The position numbers were made by a program, and so were the translations under genes. From Mnemiopsis leidyi (lineage: Eukaryota; Ctenophora; Tentaculata; Lobata; Bolinopsidae): a stretch of DNA of 38,795 nucleotides. Shown here in pieces: positions 1 to 14,400 of this stretch (its first letter is position 1; each line of letters opens with the position of its first letter). The notes below the pieces were generated by a model. It was given only the letters and a program-made list of their open reading frames with translations, had not been told where the DNA came from and did not search any database. The stretch lies in the NCBI GenBank assembly GCA_000226015.1, contig JH153927.1, forward strand, positions 212,471 to 251,265. The letters run 5' to 3'.

Positions 1-110
1 GACATACCTGAGGACTGAAAGTGACATACCTGAGGACTGAAAGTTACATACCTGAGGACTGAAAGTGACATACCTGAGGACTGAAAGTGACATACCTGAG
101 GACTGAAAGT
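1..110. repeat. 22-bp tandem repeat, 5 copies
   Basis: Five head-to-tail copies of a 22-base unit (gacatacctgaggactgaaagt) run from the first base of the window. The third copy has one substitution (t for g at its first base). The array probably extends upstream of the window. No coding potential is seen. A looser ~20-base repeat built on the word agctatatagtttact lies at about 370-455. Confidence 0.95.
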
Positions 111-649
111 GACAGCTCCGACTCTACCGTTGTGTCCGGAAAGTGTTGCCACAGGGTTGCAGCTGGGAAGTTTCCACAGTTTGACGAGACCAGACCAGGA
201 GCCTGTTGCTAGGTAACCAGAGCAAGGTGAGATGTTGCAGTAGCTGAAAATTTAATTGTTTTAATAAATAAATAGAAATCAAATTTTACACAGCAATACA
301 CAATGAAGTTATATATAATTTAATGAGGCTTCTAAGCTGTGAAGGATGTGGCAAATCAGGTTTTTAGTTCTAGCTATATAGTTTACTGCTAGCTATATAG
401 TTTACTGCTAGCTAAATTGTTAACATCTAGCTATTTAGTTTACTTCTAGCTATAATGTCACTTGTGGCTATTAAACTATATTATTCACTATATTATTCAC
501 TTCTATAGGAAATCAAAAATTCATTATGGAATTTATTCGCAAGCTAAGCGCTAAGATATCTGAATCCTGAATGGTCCAGAGGGACGTAAAATGTAAACCC
601 TCAGCACGGATATTCTCCTAACACACCATCCTGCCGATAAAGCTGGATG

Positions 650-1150
650 CGGACCCGTTTTTACAAATCACACATGTAACCATGGTAACATGGTGACATA
701 CCACGGCGTATTTACAAATCACACATGTAACATATCACGGCGTGTTTACAAATCATACATGTAACATACCACGGCGTTTTTACAAATCACACATATAACA
801 TAGCACGGCTTTTTTACAAATCACACATTTTACATATCACGGCTTTTTTACAAATCAGGCATTGTAACATACCGCGGCTTTTTTTACAAATCACACTTGT
901 AACATATCACGGCTTTTTTACAAATCACACATTTTACATATCACGGCTTTTTACAATTCACACATGTAACCATGGTAACATGGTAACATACCACGTCGTT
1001 TTTACAAATCACACATGTAACATACCACGGCTTTTTTACAAATCACACATGTAACCATGGTAACATGGTAACATACCACGTCGTGTTTACAAATCACACA
1101 TGTAACATACCACGTCGTTTTTACAAATCACACATGTAACATACCACGGT
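650..1150. repeat. ~34-bp degenerate minisatellite
   Basis: About thirteen imperfect copies of a ~34-base unit occur here. Each carries the words tttacaaatcacacatgtaac and cataccacgg (or catatcacgg). Three copies are extended by the insert catggtaacatggtaa, giving a longer unit. Copies differ by substitutions and by the length of the T run. No conserved spacer structure and no coding frame are seen. Confidence 0.9.
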
Positions 1151-3520
1151 GGCAACTATTGTACAATCTAGTGTCCTTTATGCACAATACATATATTCAA
1201 AGGGAGAATTGCGCTTGTTCAATTGGGCCCGTGAGGTGTTTAATGTGCAAAGTCCCGCTCCATTCACCGGATCCTAAATTAAGATGGAGTCTAAAGAACG
1301 TGCTGAATAATGCAGAGGGTGCCCGTAGATTTTGCATCATGATCCAGAGAAGATCAAATTGCCCGCTGCGAGCTTGATGATGGACATGTCGCTGTACATG
1401 AGAAGGATTGTGTTGTATGAAGTGAGGGCATATTTAATCTTATCTCAGATGAAACCTTCGCCTTTTTGTCTTCCCTGAGTTATTTGTTAACATCTATGAA
1501 TTAGAATTCTATTGGCAGGTGTACAAGTTAGTGCATCAGAGTTGCTGCACAACTGATACTTTGTTTGCTGATATTTTGAATCAGTTACAAACTTTCAATC
1601 TGCTTAATGCAAGTAGTTTTCTTGTAATGACAATTTCTTAAATCGTTGAAATTACTGATAAAAAGAGCTCGATTGGACTAGCATAGCGGGATTTGTAAAT
1701 ACAAAAAACCTACGAAAACTGCACAGCTCCTTAAACAGACTGATAGCGTTTATCCCCTTCAATTATTTTAGCTCTATTGTCAACTCCCATGCAGCACATC
1801 ATTCAGCCCATTGTCTTGCTCCTCTAACGCGATTAGAAAATTCAATTCAGGTAGCATTTCATTCTCTCCCAGTCCAAGGGTTTAATGGCCTTGTGTTGCT
1901 TGACACCGCGACCAGTGTACATGTGACGAGGATTGTTTTGTTGTCGCAACACAGTTTGTCTTGTGTCCGATATCAAGGAGAAGATCTACAAGGAGAAAGT
2001 CTTGATGTGATGAAGAAAGGAGAAACCCGCCACAGATAGGTATTGTTAGATTCTTATTTTAGTTCTCGGGGGTTGAGTGATTACAGTAATTGTCAGGAAA
2101 GTATCAATCAAAATTTAAGTCAATCATTTTATATTTTAGTAGCATTTTTCGATGGTAATTTTTCCCATTTGTCGTTCATGGTCGTTTGAAATGCACCATC
2201 ACCTGCCGGTGAATAACTGCAAAAAATTTGCTCAAATATAGCGGTTTTTACTCAGTAAACCCACACTCTCTCTACAACTTGAAATTAAGAAATCTTTTAA
2301 AATTCGCCAAAACAGAATAGGTTCAAAATAAACACGTTAATTGATTATACTTTCATTTTCGGCTCTCATAAAGTTCGTGATTCTTATACCTCGCCAGAGC
2401 TGGGCTATGTCATGTACATGATGCAAGCTTTTGCCACAGTACAATTATATACTTTGTGAGTTCACAGGTAATGATCAAAGGGCGCTAAGTGTAGTCTTTA
2501 TGTGGTACTTGAGTATTAATCTAAAGTAATCCTCGCTGGCAGCCGTAAAGCGTCACTTATTAATTGTAACAATTGTAATTTTTACTTCATAAAACTAGGA
2601 TTTTATAGATGTCTGTCTGAAACATCATTGATCACAAAGCTCTGTATCTCTCTGCACATGTGATGAGTGATCCGAGGAAAGTTTAACCCCCAACCCTTGA
2701 GTCTTATAAACTTGTTGGTAACTATTTGTAAGACGATTCAACTATCATATCTTATTAAGTTATACAGAGCTCTACTAGCCCTATAACGCACGTTATTTGG
2801 TAGCCATTATAGTTTTCCACTTTCTTTTGTGTTCCTAATAGAACTCTGTGAGGCAAATGTTTGTTAGCTTAACTTTGAATATTTGTCATATTTATCGCGT
2901 TACACTGATTTCTACATACTGTTGTAATTAAGTTTTTTGCCCGAATTTCTTCGTTACTTAAGATGATTCTACCAATCCATAATCGAGGCTACACGTAATA
3001 ACAAACTTGACAAAACATCTGAACTTCGGTATTACTAATCTGGGCTTCAAAATTTTCATATGAAAAGCCGTGTTAAAGTGTAGTTATCCTTTCTTTACAG
3101 TTAACCCAGTCTTCTATTATCCCGCCTACCGCAGCAAAATAATCATAATGTTCTCCATCTACTAAAAATTTTACAAGACACAGAATCATGATAGAAAGAG
3201 TTTCCATAGCAACTGATAATACCCCACTGAAGCTTTTTCTGATGGAAAAGAGAGAAAATTTGCAAACAAAAGGCCAAGACAAAGAGCTACGCCAAGAGAT
3301 CACAATTACACACAGCTCAATCTAGAAGAGAATCGACATGCCGTTTTCTATACGGCATGGTATATAGCCCATCTGTTTGTCATCCTTTTACAGAGATTTC
3401 GATTCGTAATTGAAGGCTGCTAAATCAGACCATTCAGTTGTTTTTTGCCAAAACGATTTGATTAAATTGAATATTCAGTATTGATTGAGATAATGATCAT
3501 TGCAGTTTTAGAACAGCACA
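1151..3520. other. Gene-free stretch upstream of the first alpha2delta-like gene
   Basis: AT-rich DNA with only short chance open frames (at most 76 codons). No exon with recognisable protein similarity, tRNA or rRNA is seen on either strand. The promoter and 5' UTR of the plus-strand gene starting at 3521 must lie here, but no distinct core promoter element could be assigned. Confidence 0.6.
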
Positions 3521-6500
3521 ATGTTCAGAGTGCTATTGACATTGGAGTTGATCTTCCTCCAGCCCTTGGTTTCTGCAAATCAGCTAGATACGGATTTACT
3601 CCATAGTTTATCTGAGGTTTGTACTAACTGTAGAACATTTGTTGATGATTTTTAACTTTTAATTTCAAATTAGCCAACCATTATGACCACTATCATAGAG
3701 CAACACTTAACGGTAATTATCTCCAAAAATTCAGCACCAAAGCTTTCAAATGGTATTCAATTTTCCAGGATATCCTAGCGAAACTCAACAACATCCACGA
3801 GCAAAATACAAGATACGATTTGCTTCAAAGACGCTACAACAAATTTGATATCGTTGAAATATCCCCATTTGAAGAGTCTCACTGGGACGGGATCATATCA
3901 AAAATTCACAATCATATCTCAAATGTTTCCCAAAAACGTAAGGACGAGTTACAAACTATAGCCGACATTGTTAACGAGTCGATAGTGCAGTATGAGCAAC
4001 CTCAAAACAGCACCTTCGAGGAGAAAATCGTTGAGATCGCTCTTCCAACGGGAAACAAAACTATGAGGATCAGTCCATATTTGAGATGGTACTACCAACC
4101 ATTCCACCACGAGCCCTTTGATGTGTTTGTACCGGTTGTGAAGATCAACAGGAACGAAACACATTCCGATTTGGACTGGACGGAAAAAACTTTTGAGAGA
4201 TTAAACGCAGAAAGTATCACCAACGAGCGATATTTTATTGGGACGACTTCGGGCGTGGTGAGATTCTTTCCAAACCAAACTTGGCCGAAGGAGTATGATA
4301 TTTTCGATAGTCGCATTGAACCTTGGTTCTTAGAGGCAGCTAGTTCCAAACATGATATAGCACTTGTCATCGACAAGAGTGGGTCTGTGGAAAGGGTTGT
4401 TAAGATGATCAGGACATTTGCTAGGGCCATCATCAAAACTCTCCCGCCGAACCACAGATTCAATGTATTCCTAGCAAACAGCAACGCAGATTCAACAAGT
4501 TGGTATTTCAAGGAAATGAGCAAATGTCTTGGAACAGGACCACTAGAGGCGGATAGCACCGTTAAGAGTATCTTCCTCGATGAACTGAACATCCCCAATC
4601 GAATTGATGCGGGAAACAGGAGTGATATAAATGTGGCGATAGAAAACGTTAGCGAAACATTCTTCAACACAGAGAACGATGAGGGAAATAAAAAGATGGT
4701 GATTTTGTTTACTGATGGCATGATGAATGTTGATTGGGACAAGCTGAAAGCCCAAACCGAGAAGATGAACTTGATTCTGTTTGTCTTAGATTTCGCTACA
4801 CCCGTGTCCACGGGGACGGACAAACACTGGCAGAAGATGTTGTGTGGGATGGGTGGGCACTACGTTTTTGTAAAGAACATCGGGGGATGGTTTGAGGTTA
4901 TAGATATGTTGTTTGACGTTATTGCTGCTCGCTCAGTAAAAAAAGTGGCAACGGAACAAGCAACCAACGTCTTTAACTGGAGTCAACCGGCCGTATTCAG
5001 GTGGTCCCAACCGTCTGTAACGTTTTACAATAGGGTGGAGAAACGGAAGACCATCGTCCTCTCTCATCCTATCTTCAAGAAGGAAGCAACTGCTAAAAGC
5101 TCCCTACAAGGCGTTGTCGGGATTGACATTCAACTGGACCATTTTGTTTCTTCCCACATTCTGGATGCAGGGAGTCTGGCCTACGAGATCGTTTCCCTCC
5201 CGGACGGCAAAGTCATCAGTCATCCGAGGTTAAAGTCATCCGGAATAGTTCCGACACTAACTCAAGTGAACCAAGACGGAACCTCGAATGTGCTGTACCC
5301 CTTGCCTTATCTTACTGACGCACCCATTACTAAAATTGGACTTGTAAAAAGTGAGACAATCTCAGGGTTAACATATCAACTAGTCATTCCGGCTAACGAT
5401 GCGCTGAAGCTGAAACGGGATTTCAGTGGGGAGCAGACATTGACAATCAGAACTACTGGTTTGGAAGAAAGTGAGTTCTTGTTCATTCGACCATCAGCTG
5501 AAGGAGAACCCATCGACAAAGCGGATGTGGTAGAATGTGCCGGTGAAAAAACTAACCTCGATAATTGTGACGAAGATCTAAAGCCTCTGGCTGAAGACAT
5601 CCGAATCACCAAAGGCACTTTTGAATCTTGGGAAGCAAAAGAGTCGGGGCAGTATGGAAATTTCCTGATCACAAGGAACGGTTTGTTGTGGAGCACCCTA
5701 AATCTGACAGCCTACACAAAAGCTATAGCAAAGAACATCCCTGAATATCTGGAGTTCAGTGCAGATCCTGACAAGTTCGCGAGCCAGACTCTCTTGGTTT
5801 CCAAACCGTTCGGAAAACCAATCCATCTTTCGAAAAGTGTAGTGAAGGTACTGACGGATGATACTAATTTAAGTGACATCGATGTGAAGCAACTTGTGCA
5901 AGCAGTTCTAGGAACGCGGATAAATGATATCGATTTTTCAACAGCAGTTGAAGATTCGATGAAGCAGAGCAATTTAAATCTGGACGCTACCTGGACAACA
6001 TTTCTGCTCGACCATAAGGGATACGTTCTCTACCCTGACACAAACAGTTCGAAATTCTTTGGAGAGGTACACAGTGCAGTGTTCGAGAAACTGGTAGATC
6101 ACGCCTACTACCACGGCAGTAGGATCTTCCGAGACAGCATCTGTGCAGAGGTGGTCCCAGCCTCACCTGCACGATCCATTTCTCTTTTTATCGTAGATGT
6201 TGTGTCGGGCTTACTGTCCATTATTAGTTCAATCGTTCTGAATACTTTGCTTTTTGTTGGCAATGGCCTTGCCTTTATAACACCGGAAATAAGCATAGTA
6301 AGGAACTGTCATAGGAACATTACTGCGTATGAGAGAAACTTTGACAGGAATGAATCTCTCCAAGAAACGTACACGTGCCCAGGCATGTTACACAGTGGGA
6401 GAGAGGAGGAGTGTACCGGGCAATATGTGGCGGTGCCAGTTAGGGGTTCAAATTTACTTCTCGTTTTGGTAAAACAGGACAATGTTCTCTGTAAATGTTC

Positions 6501-6693
6501 CACAGATCCGGTCTTCAGGGTTAGTGAACCTTTCAATGACTCTCAAACTTTTTGTGACTTGCATCAGAATGCCCCCAAGGCGGACGTTGGTCTGAACAGC
6601 GACCTGGTCTATGATGAAGAGGAGTATGAGAACTTGATGGAGAAAACTTGTAGTGAACTTGGAAGTAATGAAGTTACAAGTCCGAGTTACTGA
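3521..6693 (+). CDS. Alpha2delta-like VWA/Cache secreted protein, copy A
   Basis: Two exons, 3521-3616 and 3769-6693 (phase 0, GAG|gtttgt ... ttccag|GAT), encode about 1006 residues. Exon 1 starts at the ATG of a signal peptide (MFRVLLTLELIFLQPLVSA). The rest is one uninterrupted exon. A VWA domain lies at about residues 228-415 with a MIDAS: DKSGS from residue 234 and the FTDG loop near 347. Cache-type segments follow at about 480-530 (GIDIQLDHF) and 777-800 (LLDHKGYVLYPD). A hydrophobic stretch lies at 835-870, then a Cys-rich tail with the NLLLVLV...CKC pattern of voltage-gated calcium channel alpha2delta subunits. In that family the VWA MIDAS is needed for channel trafficking. No C-terminal GPI or transmembrane segment is present: the protein ends ...NEVTSPSY. 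Paralogue of the convergent gene at 7504-10638. A CACHD1-type assignment is the alternative. Confidence 0.85.
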
Positions 6694-7503
6694 TTCAAGA
6701 TAGCAGATATATATTAAGGAAGATGATCTAAACTTCCCATAATTATTGTCATTCAAAGACAGTGACAAGAAGGGTTCTTACAGGTTCGTTAGTATAAAAT
6801 CGGAAATCGAGGTACAAGAAAACTGATCGAAGCACCGAAGAAATTGTGAAATGAAAAAAGTGAACAGGTTAAAGCTGTGTCCTCGCAATAGTTGTTAGTC
6901 CTAATGAATTTTTATAAGAACTAACATTTGATGGGAGTTCTGTCAGGGTTGTTTTTAAGTAATTCTTAAATTAATTGGCAAATTGACTTAGATTTTATTC
7001 CCATGACTTGGTGTATCAAGTACAGTAAAAACGTGCAAACTTTCTGTCAAATTTTACGTGAACTTTGTGATGACTTGTATTATATACTTCCTTCTGTTAT
7101 GGTTTTTGTGTAAAGAACCTGAGATTGTTCATAATTCCCAACTAGATTGATTACATTTTTATCTTAATAGTCCTTTTTATTATTTATGTATAGTCTGAAA
7201 AACAAGTAACACATATCTTACATATCTTATCTATTAAAGGCGCTTAAAAGAGCAATCTGTTAGGAAAACGAGAACCGAAATACACAAAAATGGACACGTG
7301 TTTAATCAAGTTTCCCCAACAAATCTCGCAATGTTTTCGATTATAGGATAGAAGAATTATTGAGCATCACATAACCAACCGACGAGGCATCACTAAAACA
7401 TCATTTTTAATCATCTGAATATTTCAATAACAATTTAACAATGTACAATAAACACTTAGTCGCCACACTAATACTTACTGGAAAAACGCAACAAAATTTA
7501 TAA
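6694..7503. other. Convergent 3' intergenic region
   Basis: This 810-bp spacer lies between the stop codons of the two tail-to-tail alpha2delta-like genes. No exon is seen. An AATAAA is present on the plus strand at 7447-7452 (for copy A) and on the minus strand at 7176-7181 (for copy B). If both are used, the two 3' UTRs would overlap by about 270-300 bases. Use of these signals is inferred. Confidence 0.5.
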
Positions 7504-10500
7504 CTAAAACTTGGGTCTGTCTGAATTTTTCTCGCACCCGGCTTTAGAAGACAAATCTGCCATCCCGGCATCCTCGTAACACAAATCAGCATTAAGAGAG
7601 CCCTCATCCTCCCACAAACCACTCTCACACTCCGAGACCCCCTGGATGGGACCCCGCCTGAAGTTCCCCTCCTGTTCACAATTACAGTTAGGATTGTCTC
7701 TCTTGAGGATGATAACAAGGAGGAGGTTGGTGTCGGGTACTGGCTGTACCGCGTACCGTTCCGTACAATGCGTTCTCTCCTCTCCCGGACAGAAGTTGTA
7801 TTCGTCACTTTGGTAGGAGGTTACTTTGAAGTTTCGTTCGTAGGAGTTTATTGTGTGGCAGCACGGACGGGAGATTTTGGGTTCTGGCATTATGAATGTA
7901 AAGCCCTGTCGGATAAAGGTGATTAAGTTTAGTGAGAGGGCTAGAATTGTGGAGAGGAGTTTAGTTGCCAGTTGCGTTACGAATAGTGATAGTTTGTGGC
8001 TATCTGATTTTGGAGATAGTTCTTCTGTACACAGACAATCTTTAAATGACTTCTTTAGGTAGTAGCTACTCCTAACCAGAATATCAAAAACAGCACTGTT
8101 TACGTCCCCAAAGAAATTAGACAGAGGCTGATTTGAAGTTGACGAGTGAACGATATAACCCTTGTGATCGAGCAAAAAGAGCTGGTAGTTCTCTTTCTTT
8201 AGATCACTTTCTTCCTGAAGTTTGTTTATAACTGCTGAGAATATGGGGTACTTCATCCCTACCCCCATGACCGATAACACCACACGGCTATCTGTAGAAC
8301 TGTTTCTGCTCCCGTTACCTAGATACCTGACACTCACACTTTTGGAAAGATGAACGTGTTTCCGAGAGGGGCGGGACACCAACAACGTGCCATCTGGGAA
8401 CTTGTTAGGGTCTGCACTAAACTCTAGATATTCTGAAACCTTCTTGGGAACTGGGTCTGTGTAGTGGGGCAGGTTGCTCCAGAGGATTCCACCTCGGGTG
8501 ACCAGGAAGTTTCCCAGAGTGTAGAAATCTTGGTTGTTGTCCTTGAGTCTCTTCCACAAGTTGACGGTTGGTTTGGTAAGGATGACATCCCGAACTTTGG
8601 GGAGGATGTACTTTTTGTAGTTTGGACAGTTTCTTCGTAACGTTTCTGTTTTGTACCCGGAATTACGTTCACAAGCATCCAGATCAAACATTGATATCCG
8701 CTCGTCGCCGAATCTAAACGGATGAATACTGTCCTCTATCGGTCTGATAAACAACTGTTTTCCGTAATTGTCGAATATTATTTCATCTGCCATATTGATT
8801 TCCCACGGGAGTTCGCCGATTGAGACATTGTAGGCGTCGTTTTCGGGAACTACCATCTGAAACTTCATTTTACCCAAGGTGGTGTAGACCGTTTCTTCTA
8901 TCAAGGGATATCTAAGTTTCGTAATTGGAGAACCATCCATGACATCTAATGGATACAAAATTTGAACGCCGTCAATTTTGACCTGAGAAAATGTCGGAAC
9001 AGTATCAGATAAAAGCAGCCTTGGGTGGCTAACAACTTTTCCATTCGGCAAAGACACGATCTCAAACGCTAAACTTCCGCCTTCGAGACTGAAATCCGTA
9101 ACAAAGTCATCCAACAAAATCTCCGTTCCCAACACCCCCTGAAGGATGTTGTCGGAGGAAGTCTTGTTGAACAAGGGGTAGGACACGGTCATGCTCTTCT
9201 TGTTGTAGAATGTAACAATGGGGTCTGACCACCTGGGTGACACAACCTTGGTGTCCCTGACAGACCTTGAACAGACAGTATCAAAGAAGGTGTCTGCGAC
9301 CTGGAACCAGTCCCCGATGTGGTTGACGAAGACGTAGTGGCCTCCTACTGTACAGGTCATGTCTTCCAGCTCCTTGTTTGGGCCGAACGAACTGGGACTA
9401 GAGAAATTTAACACAAGAAGTTTTAGCTTTAGTCGTTTTAATCTTTCTAGGATGTCATTGAGGTCAAAATCTATCTTGCCGTCCGTGAAAAGTATGATCA
9501 TCTTCTGACAGGAGCCATCTTCGTTGGACTTGGCGAAGAAACTGTTTTCCAGTTTGGATAAAGCATTACTGAACAGACCGGGCTGACTCGCTTTGATCCG
9601 GTCGAGTTCCGCCAACATAGCACTCTTCACTGACTCATTAGCTGGAAGAGGTTCCATCCCTAAACACTCTTTGAGAGGCACCGTCTCATTGTTAAACAGG
9701 AACACGTTAAAGCGATAGTTAGCAGGAATCAGCTTGATGATCAGTCTGGCTATACCCTTGATTGTCTTCAGAGGTCTACCGTACAGAGAGCCGCTTCTGT
9801 CTAGCACTATAGCAACGTCGTGTTTCGAGCTGGCAGCTTGAAGGAACCAACTCTGCTGCCGGACATCGTACATGTCGAACCTCTGGGGCCACTCCGTACC
9901 CGGATAGAACCGCAGTACACCGTTTATCGTACCGATAAAGTATCCGTTAGGTGGCGGAAAGTTGAGGTCCACCAGGTCTTTTGTCCAGATAATGTCGTTG
10001 TTGGTCGCGTTGTCGGTTGTCTTGACAACCGGGATGAATATGTCACTGGACTGATGGGACGGGTAATGCCACAGATACGGCGTGGTGAATCCCTCTTTCT
10101 TCTTCCGCCGAAAGTCACTGTCGTTGTACTGAGGTTCTGATTGAGTCTTCACGTACCTAGAGATCTGTCTCTCCAGAGCACCAGCCTTCTCTAGCAACTT
10201 CCTTCTCCGGAGAGCTGTGATGTTGTTGGTCCGGTTACTGATCTGGTATATGATTTCCCTCCAGTACTCGTCTTGGTATGGGGTGACGGTTATGTTTTCT
10301 CTGATTTTGGTGTAGCTTGTGTTGAGGTTGGAGAAGGAGGTGGCGTCCTCGTGGAACATTTGTAGAGTGCAGTTGATGCTCTGAAAATGTTTCTGTTCAA
10401 CGCTCTAACAGACTACAATTTAGTAGCATGATGACATAAGGTAACAGGTAGTGACATAGGGTAACAGTTGAAGCTTCTGAGAAAATTTGACGAAATTCCG

Positions 10501-10638
10501 ACAAAATAGATGGCGAAAAATTCCAGAAAGTGTTACCTGGACGAACTTTTCAACATTGCTTTGAAGATCCTTACTAGCTAGATATCCAGATAGCTGACCA
10601 GCAAATGTAAACCACCCAAACAAAACCGGGAACACCAT
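7504..10638 (-). CDS. Alpha2delta-like VWA/Cache secreted protein, copy B
   Basis: Two exons on the minus strand, 10638-10537 and 10380-7504 (phase 0, GTCCAG|gtaaca ... ttttcag|AGC), encode about 992 residues. Exon 1 holds a signal peptide beginning MVFPVLFGWFTFAG; an upstream in-frame ATG at 10686 is possible but gives a poorer signal sequence. The VWA MIDAS is DRSGS from about residue 228 with FTDG downstream. Then come Cache-like segments (GTEILLDDF; LLDHKGYIVHSS), a hydrophobic stretch and the NLLLVIIL...CNCE tail. It aligns along its whole length with copy A, for example at SADPxKFxxxTLLVSxP and HLSKSV. The intron sits at the equivalent place and phase, so both arose by gene duplication after that intron existed. 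Like copy A it lacks a C-terminal anchor (ends ...EKNSDRPKF). Divergence between the copies is substantial, so the duplication is not recent. Confidence 0.85.
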
Positions 10639-10758
10639 GACCTTAAATAAGGCGTTATTTTTGGTGTGAGATGCCTTAAAAAGCAATATCGCTATATTAG
10701 CTCCTTATATGCAAGACTAAGTGTCACTAACATTGGCTTCGACGCAGGACAACGGTAA

Positions 10759-11031
10759 CACATCATATTTAACGATAAAGACCTGTTGTATGCTTTTGCC
10801 GGTCATTGCATGAGGGCCCATGACCAGATTATCTCCTCTGTGCTGCCTTGGCGCTTACCCCAAACGGGGCGTGGTCGTAGGCCACTAACATTCTTAGACA
10901 CAGTAGCAAGAGATGCTGGAGTAGATATTGGTGACCTTAGGGGTGTGATGCTCGATCGTACAGTTTGGAGAAACATACGTGGAGTCAGTTTTCGATCGAG
11001 GATCGCCCAAAGTAAGTAAGTAATGCTTGAG
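10759..11031 (+). mobile_element. Non-LTR retrotransposon fragment (C-terminus of the RT ORF)
   Basis: An open frame to 11019 encodes AGHCMRAHDQIISSVLPW, a GRGRRPLTFLDT segment and DLRGVMLDRTVWR. This is the extreme C-terminal tail typical of LINE endonuclease/reverse-transcriptase ORFs (AGHC, GRRxxTxxD, MxDRxxWR). The stop is followed by a short (AAGT)n tract, as is common at 3' ends of RTE/CR1-like elements. Everything upstream of the tail is missing, so this is a 5'-truncated dead copy. It abuts the assembly gap, and repetitive LINE sequence may have helped cause the gap. Confidence 0.75.
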
Positions 11032-11037
11032 CATAAG

Positions 11038-11989
11038 NNNNNNNNNNNNNNNNNNNNNNNNNNNNNNNNNNNNNNNNNNNNNNNNNNNNNNNNNNNNNNN
11101 NNNNNNNNNNNNNNNNNNNNNNNNNNNNNNNNNNNNNNNNNNNNNNNNNNNNNNNNNNNNNNNNNNNNNNNNNNNNNNNNNNNNNNNNNNNNNNNNNNNN
11201 NNNNNNNNNNNNNNNNNNNNNNNNNNNNNNNNNNNNNNNNNNNNNNNNNNNNNNNNNNNNNNNNNNNNNNNNNNNNNNNNNNNNNNNNNNNNNNNNNNNN
11301 NNNNNNNNNNNNNNNNNNNNNNNNNNNNNNNNNNNNNNNNNNNNNNNNNNNNNNNNNNNNNNNNNNNNNNNNNNNNNNNNNNNNNNNNNNNNNNNNNNNN
11401 NNNNNNNNNNNNNNNNNNNNNNNNNNNNNNNNNNNNNNNNNNNNNNNNNNNNNNNNNNNNNNNNNNNNNNNNNNNNNNNNNNNNNNNNNNNNNNNNNNNN
11501 NNNNNNNNNNNNNNNNNNNNNNNNNNNNNNNNNNNNNNNNNNNNNNNNNNNNNNNNNNNNNNNNNNNNNNNNNNNNNNNNNNNNNNNNNNNNNNNNNNNN
11601 NNNNNNNNNNNNNNNNNNNNNNNNNNNNNNNNNNNNNNNNNNNNNNNNNNNNNNNNNNNNNNNNNNNNNNNNNNNNNNNNNNNNNNNNNNNNNNNNNNNN
11701 NNNNNNNNNNNNNNNNNNNNNNNNNNNNNNNNNNNNNNNNNNNNNNNNNNNNNNNNNNNNNNNNNNNNNNNNNNNNNNNNNNNNNNNNNNNNNNNNNNNN
11801 NNNNNNNNNNNNNNNNNNNNNNNNNNNNNNNNNNNNNNNNNNNNNNNNNNNNNNNNNNNNNNNNNNNNNNNNNNNNNNNNNNNNNNNNNNNNNNNNNNNN
11901 NNNNNNNNNNNNNNNNNNNNNNNNNNNNNNNNNNNNNNNNNNNNNNNNNNNNNNNNNNNNNNNNNNNNNNNNNNNNNNNNNNNNNNNNN
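11038..11989. other. Assembly gap (952 N)
   Basis: An unbroken run of 952 Ns sits between a LINE fragment and a pure (TG)n tract. It lies where the 3' half of PRPF4 should be. Its stated length may be an estimate. Confidence 1.

Positions 11990-14400
<2,411 letters not shown>

Noticed and set aside
650..1150. Regular ~34-bp repeats resembling a CRISPR array.
   Set aside because: Units are contiguous with no unique spacers and the DNA is clearly eukaryotic.
4092..4823. A 243-codon open frame antisense to the first alpha2delta-like gene.
   Set aside because: It is a shadow of the sense coding frame, with no start context or family features.
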